Shown: in pieces, positions 49,901 to 61,900 of the stretch
Layout: each line of letters opens with the position of its first letter
Position numbering within the stretch: position 1 is the stretch's first letter
From: Spodoptera frugiperda
Taxonomy: Eukaryota > Arthropoda > Insecta > Lepidoptera > Noctuidae
Length of the DNA stretch: 64,000 nucleotides
Reading direction: 5' to 3'
Assembly (NCBI RefSeq): GCF_023101765.2
Contig: NC_064230.1
Coordinates: 1,612,001-1,676,000 of the forward strand
Notes under the pieces: model-generated
Told to the model about the DNA's origin: nothing
What the model saw: the letters and a program-made list of their open reading frames with translations, nothing else
Database searches by the model: none
Translations under genes and position numbers: made by a program

Positions 49901-52900
49901 TGAGTACAATCACGTGTTTAAATATCGTTCACTAATTACCAGTCACCCTATATAATAATTTTAATGTCCCTCCCCAGGCGACCCATCATTCCGTTCCCTG
50001 ATCAGCCGCCAACTGTCCCAGTGGCGGGAGTGTGGGGCAGAGTCCCTCATCTCTGCCCACCGCTGGGCCGCGCTACTGCTGGTCGCCGGGCTCTCTACTC
50101 CAAGGGACAAGCTCACCGAGACCGACTGGCTCCGGGCTCTACACTGTACTGCTAGGTACGTTCTTGTTTAAGTGTTTGACTGCCAATAGAAAACTGTTGA
50201 AGGCAAATCCTCCGCTAACGTCGGCGTTTGGACATGGAGAAGGGATGGATGAAATCAGTTTTACGAAAGAAGTATACAAGGCGAATATGAATGAGGGCGC
50301 CCTAGACGGACATATAGCGACCAGATTGGTGATATATTAAAGAAGGGCCAAATTAAAAGTACCCTTAACCGACGAGCATGCATGAAAAGACTGATGACTG
50401 TTGATGAAGCGAAAGAAGTGTGTAAGAATCGTAGCAATTGGCGTTCCATTGTCTCTGCCTACCCCTATGAGAGACAGGCGTGAGGTTATGTATGTATGTA
50501 TGGAGAAAATCATCCAATAACTGCTCCCGCCTTGGGCGAGGCCAGACTCTTACTGACTAAAAACCACCCCGTTCCTACTCCTGCTTTTCGAACTGGAGCC
50601 CCGGTAACCTGCTAGGTAGTCCGCAGCTCAAGACCGCAATTTTTACTTCCGGACGGAAACCATACATAGCACATATCTTTCCATATAAAAAAACAAAACT
50701 TAGCTGAGTCTGTTTGCCGGGCGTCGGGGTTCACGCGACGATCTCCAGCCACCGTAAGTGCGGGTCTGCGGACGGCGAGCAAGGGTAGCTTGCCGCCCGA
50801 ACAGAACCAGACCCGCACGCGCCTCAAAGAGCCATCAAACTACCACAGATGGGGCCCAGTAGAGCTAATCCCCAATCCGGAGCTGCGAACAACGTAATAT
50901 GTTACCGGGGCACCAGCTTAAAGCAGCAGAAGCAGGGTGGTTGTTAGTCAGTAAGAATCTGACACTCCCTCTCGCCTCGCCCAAGGCGGGAGTACTCATT
51001 GGATAATTTACACCCTTAAAAAGCTGAGTCTGTTGCCACCAGTGCTAAGCTATGTGTACCAATGAATATGATTGGTGGAAGCCAAACACATCTACAGCAA
51101 CATAGCATAGCACATCTCTGGTGGAAAAGCGCTCTAAATAACTACACTTCTATCCACAGATACCTCTGCCCTCACGTGCCGACTCTAGAGCAAGTGCTCC
51201 GTAAATACGAGGGCTTCTTCACTCCCTCCTCAGAGGACCAGGAGGCAGACCTCTCCCTCCTGGATTCGGAGGAGATGGACATGCAGCTGCCGCTACCGCC
51301 ATACGTTAAGCAGTATGATGTTACCGTTGTACAAGTGAGTCAACTTTACTTTACATATGAAATAGGGTAGATGACTAATTTTTATTTTAATATAAGTTTT
51401 TAAACTGATGATCACTAACACTAGTATTAGAACTCGAAACGGGATATTTACCATATTTTTATATCAGTGATATCAGTGCCAAAATATCGGAAACTCATAG
51501 AAATAGAAAAACATGGTAAATATCCCGTTTCGAGTTCTAATACTAGTTTTATTTTAATGTCGTTCTTGTAGAACAAATACTTTCGATGATATATTGATTT
51601 GAAATATCGCTCACTTCTATGTAGGTACGTTTTACACGTTGAAATAACGTATTAGCTCCCACTCCTAAACTTTGGTTCAATTTATCTAAGTATCATTATC
51701 TTATATGACAAATTAAAAAAATACGTGTCTAATATTCTTCCATTACCTAACTGACGGACTAAATAGAGTTCTAATTTTCATACCCCGTCATCATCCCTAT
51801 TGCAGTGTCTGTTTGTAATATTGAAATACAGTAATACGCGAATTCGGAGATACGCGGTTTTTCATTATGATTGCCGCGCGCATCAGCTCTATCGCTACGC
51901 CCACACAGTGTTCAATTTGTGTCAGGTTTAACGTTGCGCGTGCAATTGTTTTACGTGCGCAGTGCGTTTTATTTATAATCTCTAATTATATTATCTAAAA
52001 GAGTGAAAAATGAGTCATTTGAGCCTAACATTTCATATGCAACGTTGAACCCCGACTTACGCGAATTCGACTTACGCGAATTCGACTTACGCGGCAACCG
52101 CTCGGACACACCTATCGCGTAAGTCCGGGGTATTACTGTAACAGCTTTTTACTAAGAATATATTATTATAGTATGTCAAACCCCCCTCCCCCCAGAACGG
52201 CAGACAGCGTCGTGTCCTAGACCTGCGCTACGAGTTGATCCGCGCGCGGGCGTACAACGCGCGGCCCCGCCTGCGCCCCGCCGCATACACGCCCGACCCC
52301 ATGGACTACAGCCTGTGGTGAGTCTATTATTTATACCTATAGGTACTAACTTCATTACGTGCCATAATGTGCACCTCTGCCTACCCCTTCAGGGATTAAA
52401 GGCGTGACGATATGTATGTATGTATGTAGGTACTAACTAGATCGATGTATAAACAAACCTATTTTATTTGTTGTCGGGTATAAAATCATCCAATAACTTC
52501 TCTCGCTTTAAGCGAGGCGAGAGGGAGTGTCAGACTCTTACTGACTAAAAACCATCCCGTTCCTACTCCTGCTTTAAACCGGAGCCCCGGTAAACCTCCT
52601 AGGTTGTCCGCGGCATCGGGTAAACAAACAATGAAGGTAGAACTAGACTAGCCGGGTTTATCGGAAATCGGAATAAGTTACCGTGTCCTTAACTTTATGC
52701 AGGAGTAAGAACGGGGTATTGTTTAGTCTGTATAAAACAAAAAAGGATTTTTTATGATCTCTCTGTTATATTATTTGACCCTATACTTGTTGTATACAAT
52801 GTGAGAATTACTGAGAAGTGAAATTCTTTGCCGGAATCTGTGTTTCCTGATGGGTATAACCTGGGTGTCTTCAAAGCCCGAGTGAATAGGTTGCTTATGG

Positions 52901-55900
52901 GCAGACGTGCTCCATCGTAGGCCGCATCATCACTTACCATCAGGCGAGATAGTGGCCAAACGTTGATACATCAAATGTAGAAAAAGAAAAATAATATACA
53001 AAACCAAAATTAAAGGAACTCCACGAATTAAAGCTTTCTTTTCACTACAAAAATATTTCGTGAAAATAAAGTCATACGAATGATCTCCATACTATATAAT
53101 TATAGCCTATCCATATCCTAGAGAATGTATTGTTATAGGATAATGAGGTTAACCAACCATACAAGAGAAAACTCTCATTTCTTGTCTTAAAAATGTAACC
53201 CACTAATATTATAATTATCTTCCCCAGTTTCCTGCTGGGCACGTGGTTCGGCAACCCGGACACGGCGAGTATCACCGGTATAGCGGAGCAACTCGAGGCG
53301 GCCGGGCTCTGGCACCTCGCCGTACTGGCGCTGGCGTACCATCCCGACCAGACGGCGTGAGTATTTCATGTAATTTTATGATATAAGCCCAATTATTTAG
53401 TATTACAACTCGAGGCGGCCGGGCTCTGGCACCTCGCCGTACTGGCGCTGGCGTACCATCCCGACCAGACGGCGTGAGTATTTCATGTAATTTTATGATA
53501 TAAGCCCAATTATTTAGTATTACAACTCGAGGCGGCCGGGCTCTGGCACCTCGCCGTACTGGCGCTGGCGTACCATCCCGACCAGACGGCGTGAGTATTT
53601 CATGTAATTTTATGATATAAGCCCAATTATTTAGTATTACAACTCGAGGCGGCCGGGCTCTGGCACCTCGCCGTACTGGCGCTGGCGTACCATCCCGACC
53701 AGACGGCGTGAGTATTTCATGTAATTTTATGATATAAGCCCAATTATTTAGTATTACAACTCGAGGCGGCCGGGCTCTGGCACCTCGCCGTACTGGCGCT
53801 GGCGTACCATCCCGACCAGACGGCGTGAGTATTTCATGTAATTTTATGATATAAGCCCAATTATTTAGTATTACAACTCGAGGCGGCCGGGCTCTGGCAC
53901 CTCGCCGTACTGGCGCTGGCGTACCATCCCGACCAGACGGCGTGAGTATTTCATGTAATTTTATGATATAAGCCCAATTATTTAGTATTACAACTCGAGG
54001 CGGCCGGGCTCTGGCACCTCGCCGTACTGGCGCTGGCGTACCATCCCGACCAGACGGCGTGAGTATTTCATGTAATTTTATGATATAAGCCCAATTATTT
54101 AGTATTACAACTCGAGGCGGCCGGGCTCTGGCACCTCGCCGTACTGGCGCTGGCGTACCATCCCGACCAGACGGCGTGAGTATTTCATGTAATTTTATGA
54201 TATAAGCCCAATTATTTAGTATTACAACTCGAGGCGGCCGGGCTCTGGCACCTCGCCGTACTGGCGCTGGCGTACCATCCCGACCAGACGGCGTGAGTAT
54301 TTCATGTAATTTTATGATATAAGCCCAATTATTTAGTATTACAACTCGAGGCGGCCGGGCTCTGGCACCTCGCCGTACTGGCGCTGGCGTACCATCCCGA
54401 CCAGACGGCGTGAGTATTTCATGTAATTTTATGATATAAGCCCAATTATTTAGTATTACAACTCGAGGCGGCCGGGCTCTGGCACCTCGCCGTACTGGCG
54501 CTGGCGTACCATCCCGACCAGACGGCGTGAGTATTTCATGTAATTTTATGATATAAGCCCAATTATTTAGTATTACAACTCGAGGCGGCCGGGCTCTGGC
54601 ACCTCGCCGTACTGGCGCTGGCGTACCATCCCGACCAGACGGCGTGAGTATTTCATGTAATTTTATGATATAAGCCCAATTATTTAGTATTACAACTCGA
54701 GGCGGCCGGGCTCTGGCACCTCGCCGTACTGGCGCTGGCGTACCATCCCGACCAGACGGCGTGAGTATTTCATGTAATTTTATGATATAAGCCCAATTAT
54801 TTAGTATTACAACTCGAGGCGGCCGGGCTCTGGCACCTCGCCGTACTGGCGCTGGCGTACCATCCCGACCAGACGGCGTGAGTATTTCATGTAATTTTAT
54901 GATATAAGCCCAATTATTTAGTATTACAACTCGAGGCGGCCGGGCTCTGGCACCTCGCCGTACTGGCGCTGGCGTACCATCCCGACCAGACGGCGTGAGT
55001 ATTTCATGTAATTTTATGATATAAGCCCAATTATTTAGTATTACAACTCGAGGCGGCCGGGCTCTGGCACCTCGCCGTACTGGCGCTGGCGTACCATCCC
55101 GACCAGACGGCGTGAGTATTTCATGTAATTTTATGATATAAGCCCAATTATTTAGTATTACAACTCGAGGCGGCCGGGCTCTGGCACCTCGCCGTACTGG
55201 CGCTGGCGTACCATCCCGACCAGACGGCGTGAGTATTTCATGTAATTTTATGATATAAGCCCAATTATTTAGTATTACAACTCGAGGCGGCCGGGCTCTG
55301 GCACCTCGCCGTACTGGCGCTGGCGTACCATCCCGACCAGACGGCGTGAGTATTTCATGTAATTTTATGATATAAGCCCAATTATTTAGTATTACAACTC
55401 GAGGCGGCCGGGCTCTGGCACCTCGCCGTACTGGCGCTGGCGTACCATCCCGACCAGACGGCGTGAGTATTTCATGTAATTTTATGATATAAGCCCAATT
55501 ATTTAGTATTACAACTCGAGGCGGCCGGGCTCTGGCACCTCGCCGTACTGGCGCTGGCGTACCATCCCGACCAGACGGCGTGAGTATTTCATGTAATTTT
55601 ATGATATAAGCCCAATTATTTAGTATTACAACTCGAGGCGGCCGGGCTCTGGCACCTCGCCGTACTGGCGCTGGCGTACCATCCCGACCAGACGGCGTGA
55701 GTATTTCATGTAATTTTATGATATAAGCCCAATTATTTAGTATTACAACTCGAGGCGGCCGGGCTCTGGCACCTCGCCGTACTGGCGCTGGCGTACCATC
55801 CCGACCAGACGGCGTGAGTATTTCATGTAATTTTATGATATAAGCCCAATTATTTAGTATTACAACTCGAGGCGGCCGGGCTCTGGCACCTCGCCGTACT

Positions 55901-58900
55901 GGCGCTGGCGTACCATCCCGACCAGACGGCGTGAGTATTTCATGTAATTTTATGATATAAGCCCAATTATTTAGTATTACAACTCGAGGCGGCCGGGCTC
56001 TGGCACCTCGCCGTACTGGCGCTGGCGTACCATCCCGACCAGACGGCGTGAGTATTTCATGTAATTTTATGATATAAGCCCAATTATTTAGTATTACAAC
56101 TCGAGGCGGCCGGGCTCTGGCACCTCGCCGTACTGGCGCTGGCGTACCATCCCGACCAGACGGCGTGAGTATTTCATGTAATTTTATGATATAAGCCCAA
56201 TTATTTAGTATTACAACTCGAGGCGGCCGGGCTCTGGCACCTCGCCGTACTGGCGCTGGCGTACCATCCCGACCAGACGGCGTGAGTATTTCATGTAATT
56301 TTATGATATAAGCCCAATTATTTAGTATTACAACTCGAGGCGGCCGGGCTCTGGCACCTCGCCGTACTGGCGCTGGCGTACCATCCCGACCAGACGGCGT
56401 GAGTATTTCATGTAATTTTATGATATAAGCCCAATTATTTAGTATTACAACTCGAGGCGGCCGGGCTCTGGCACCTCGCCGTACTGGCGCTGGCGTACCA
56501 TCCCGACCAGACGGCGTGAGTATTTCATGTAATTTTATGATATAAGCCCAATTATTTAGTATTACAACTCGAGGCGGCCGGGCTCTGGCACCTCGCCGTA
56601 CTGGCGCTGGCGTACCATCCCGACCAGACGGCGTGAGTATTTCATGTAATTTTATGATATAAGCCCAATTATTTAGTATTACAACTCGAGGCGGCCGGGC
56701 TCTGGCACCTCGCCGTACTGGCGCTGGCGTACCATCCCGACCAGACGGCGTGAGTATTTCATGTAATTTTATGATATAAGCCCAATTATTTAGTATTACA
56801 ACTCGAGGCGGCCGGGCTCTGGCACCTCGCCGTACTGGCGCTGGCGTACCATCCCGACCAGACGGCGTGAGTATTTCATGTAATTTTATGATATAAGCCC
56901 AATTATTTAGTATTACAACTCGAGGCGGCCGGGCTCTGGCACCTCGCCGTACTGGCGCTGGCGTACCATCCCGACCAGACGGCGTGAGTATTTCATGTAA
57001 TTTTATGATATAAGCCCAATTATTTAGTATTACAACTCGAGGCGGCCGGGCTCTGGCACCTCGCCGTACTGGCGCTGGCGTACCATCCCGACCAGACGGC
57101 GTGAGTATTTCATGTAATTTTATGATATAAGCCCAATTATTTAGTATTACAACTCGAGGCGGCCGGGCTCTGGCACCTCGCCGTACTGGCGCTGGCGTAC
57201 CATCCCGACCAGACGGCGTGAGTATTTCATGTAATTTTATGATATAAGCCCAATTATTTAGTATTACAACTCGAGGCGGCCGGGCTCTGGCACCTCGCCG
57301 TACTGGCGCTGGCGTACCATCCCGACCAGACGGCGTGAGTATTTCATGTAATTTTATGATATAAGCCCAATTATTTAGTATTACAACTCGAGGCGGCCGG
57401 GCTCTGGCACCTCGCCGTACTGGCGCTGGCGTACCATCCCGACCAGACGGCGTGAGTATTTCATGTAATTTTATGATATAAGCCCAATTATTTAGTATTA
57501 CAACTCGAGGCGGCCGGGCTCTGGCACCTCGCCGTACTGGCGCTGGCGTACCATCCCGACCAGACGGCGTGAGTATTTCATGTAATTTTATGATATAAGC
57601 CCAATTATTTAGTATTACAACTCGAGGCGGCCGGGCTCTGGCACCTCGCCGTACTGGCGCTGGCGTACCATCCCGACCAGACGGCGTGAGTATTTCATGT
57701 AATTTTATGATATAAGCCCAATTATTTAGTATTACAACTCGAGGCGGCCGGGCTCTGGCACCTCGCCGTACTGGCGCTGGCGTACCATCCCGACCAGACG
57801 GCGTGAGTATTTCATGTAATTTTATGATATAAGCCCAATTATTTAGTATTACAACTCGAGGCGGCCGGGCTCTGGCACCTCGCCGTACTGGCGCTGGCGT
57901 ACCATCCCGACCAGACGGCGTGAGTATTTCATGTAATTTTATGATATAAGCCCAATTATTTAGTATTACAACTCGAGGCGGCCGGGCTCTGGCACCTCGC
58001 CGTACTGGCGCTGGCGTACCATCCCGACCAGACGGCGTGAGTATTTCATGTAATTTTATGATATAAGCCCAATTATTTAGTATTACAACTCGAGGCGGCC
58101 GGGCTCTGGCACCTCGCCGTACTGGCGCTGGCGTACCATCCCGACCAGACGGCGTGAGTATTTCATGTAATTTTATGATATAAGCCCAATTATTTAGTAT
58201 TACAACTCGAGGCGGCCGGGCTCTGGCACCTCGCCGTACTGGCGCTGGCGTACCATCCCGACCAGACGGCGTGAGTATTTCATGTAATTTTATGATATAA
58301 GCCCAATTATTTAGTATTACAACTCGAGGCGGCCGGGCTCTGGCACCTCGCCGTACTGGCGCTGGCGTACCATCCCGACCAGACGGCGTGAGTATTTCAT
58401 GTAATTTTATGATATAAGCCCAATTATTTAGTATTACAACTCGAGGCGGCCGGGCTCTGGCACCTCGCCGTACTGGCGCTGGCGTACCATCCCGACCAGA
58501 CGGCGTGAGTATTTCATGTAATTTTATGATATAAGCCCAATTATTTAGTATTACAACTCGAGGCGGCCGGGCTCTGGCACCTCGCCGTACTGGCGCTGGC
58601 GTACCATCCCGACCAGACGGCGTGAGTATTTCATGTAATTTTATGATATAAGCCCAATTATTTAGTATTACAACTCGAGGCGGCCGGGCTCTGGCACCTC
58701 GCCGTACTGGCGCTGGCGTACCATCCCGACCAGACGGCGTGAGTATTTCATGTAATTTTATGATATAAGCCCAATTATTTAGTATTACAACTCGAGGCGG
58801 CCGGGCTCTGGCACCTCGCCGTACTGGCGCTGGCGTACCATCCCGACCAGACGGCGTGAGTATTTCATGTAATTTTATGATATAAGCCCAATTATTTAGT

Positions 58901-61900
58901 ATTACAACTCGAGGCGGCCGGGCTCTGGCACCTCGCCGTACTGGCGCTGGCGTACCATCCCGACCAGACGGCGTGAGTATTTCATGTAATTTTATGATAT
59001 AAGCCCAATTATTTAGTATTACAACTCGAGGCGGCCGGGCTCTGGCACCTCGCCGTACTGGCGCTGGCGTACCATCCCGACCAGACGGCGTGAGTATTTC
59101 ATGTAATTTTATGATATAAGCCCAATTATTTAGTATTACAACTCGAGGCGGCCGGGCTCTGGCACCTCGCCGTACTGGCGCTGGCGTACCATCCCGACCA
59201 GACGGCGTGAGTATTTCATGTAATTTTATGATATAAGCCCAATTATTTAGTATTACAACTCGAGGCGGCCGGGCTCTGGCACCTCGCCGTACTGGCGCTG
59301 GCGTACCATCCCGACCAGACGGCGTGAGTATTTCATGTAATTTTATGATATAAGCCCAATTATTTAGTATTACAACTCGAGGCGGCCGGGCTCTGGCACC
59401 TCGCCGTACTGGCGCTGGCGTACCATCCCGACCAGACGGCGTGAGTATTTCATGTAATTTTATGATATAAGCCCAATTATTTAGTATTACAACTCGAGGC
59501 GGCCGGGCTCTGGCACCTCGCCGTACTGGCGCTGGCGTACCATCCCGACCAGACGGCGTGAGTATTTCATGTAATTTTATGATATAAGCCCAATTATTTA
59601 GTATTACAACTCGAGGCGGCCGGGCTCTGGCACCTCGCCGTACTGGCGCTGGCGTACCATCCCGACCAGACGGCGTGAGTATTTCATGTAATTTTATGAT
59701 ATAAGCCCAATTATTTAGTATTACAACTCGAGGCGGCCGGGCTCTGGCACCTCGCCGTACTGGCGCTGGCGTACCATCCCGACCAGACGGCGTGAGTATT
59801 TCATGTAATTTTATGATATAAGCCCAATTATTTAGTATTACAACTCGAGGCGGCCGGGCTCTGGCACCTCGCCGTACTGGCGCTGGCGTACCATCCCGAC
59901 CAGACGGCGTGAGTATTTCATGTAATTTTATGATATAAGCCCAATTATTTAGTATTACAACTCGAGGCGGCCGGGCTCTGGCACCTCGCCGTACTGGCGC
60001 TGGCGTACCATCCCGACCAGACGGCGTGAGTATTTCATGTAATTTTATGATATAAGCCCAATTATTTAGTATTACAACTCGAGGCGGCCGGGCTCTGGCA
60101 CCTCGCCGTACTGGCGCTGGCGTACCATCCCGACCAGACGGCGTGAGTATTTCATGTAATTTTATGATATAAGCCCAATTATTTAGTATTACAACTCGAG
60201 GCGGCCGGGCTCTGGCACCTCGCCGTACTGGCGCTGGCGTACCATCCCGACCAGACGGCGTGAGTATTTCATGTAATTTTATGATATAAGCCCAATTATT
60301 TAGTATTACAACTCGAGGCGGCCGGGCTCTGGCACCTCGCCGTACTGGCGCTGGCGTACCATCCCGACCAGACGGCGTGAGTATTTCATGTAATTTTATG
60401 ATATAAGCCCAATTATTTAGTATTACAACTCGAGGCGGCCGGGCTCTGGCACCTCGCCGTACTGGCGCTGGCGTACCATCCCGACCAGACGGCGTGAGTA
60501 TTTCATGTAATTTTATGATATAAGCCCAATTATTTAGTATTACAACTCGAGGCGGCCGGGCTCTGGCACCTCGCCGTACTGGCGCTGGCGTACCATCCCG
60601 ACCAGACGGCGTGAGTATTTCATGTAATTTTATGATATAAGCCCAATTATTTAGTATTACAACTCGAGGCGGCCGGGCTCTGGCACCTCGCCGTACTGGC
60701 GCTGGCGTACCATCCCGACCAGACGGCGTGAGTATTTCATGTAATTTTATGATATAAGCCCAATTATTTAGTATTACAACTCGAGGCGGCCGGGCTCTGG
60801 CACCTCGCCGTACTGGCGCTGGCGTACCATCCCGACCAGACGGCGTGAGTATTTCATGTAATTTTATGATATAAGCCCAATTATTTAGTATTACAACTCG
60901 AGGCGGCCGGGCTCTGGCACCTCGCCGTACTGGCGCTGGCGTACCATCCCGACCAGACGGCGTGAGTATTTCATGTAATTTTATGATATAAGCCCAATTA
61001 TTTAGTATTACAACTCGAGGCGGCCGGGCTCTGGCACCTCGCCGTACTGGCGCTGGCGTACCATCCCGACCAGACGGCGTGAGTATTTGTATAGAGATGT
61101 AGAAGTATCTGCCACGGCTTCAATGTGAGGAAGTGTTGTGTTTGAAGATTACAATAGTGAAGACATTTCGTACCGCGGACCAGTTAATTCAATTTGAGAA
61201 CATAAAGAAGTTAAATACACATTGAGTGAGGTTACCGGAGGCCAAATTACCCCCCCTCCTAATCTTCCCAATCCCTGATTCCCCAACAAACCTTAAATTC
61301 CTTGAAAGCGTTACAAGTGCGTTTCCGACCTTTTAGGGGTTAAAAATATAAGGGTTGTAGGGGAATCGGGAATTGGGAAGGTTGGGAACGGGAGTGATTG
61401 GGTCTCCGGTAACCTCACTCACACAACGAAACACAACGCAATCTGTTTCACGTCAGTTTCCTATGAGGCCGTGGTATCACTTCCACACTTATTATACATA
61501 ATTATATACTATTAAAAATCACAACATAATATAATTATCTCTTGACCCCCAGTCGTGGCCACCTAATACGCGGCGTGCTATCACGGCACGCGCCCGCCAA
61601 GGCGGAGTCTGCAGAGATGAAGGCTCGCCTCGACCTCATCAGGCGGCTGAAGGTACCGGAGCAATGGCTGTTGTTGGCACAGGCGCATCGGGCTAAGTAT
61701 GAGGTGAGAATATTAGATTTTTTATAGTTAACGTATGTGGAAATGTGATAGGTTTAATAATAATTTTATTATAAGTTGCGTGAGACATAGATATGATTTT
61801 ATTTAATAAAACCCATTACGACGTATCAACGTAACGTTAGTATTGACTGCACGGTTGGTGTGGTGGCTAAAATGACTGGAGCAAAAAAACTGGATGCCAC

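Noticed and set aside
53401..61080. Use of internal copies as exons through the AG in atttag within each unit
   Set aside because: The intron between units would be only 44 bp, there is no good pyrimidine tract, and the 73-bp exon would shift the frame.
53290..61088. A CRISPR-like or coding repeat array
   Set aside because: Repeats directly abut with no variable spacers, and the unit carries stop codons after the donor. It is a tandem duplication of a eukaryotic exon end.
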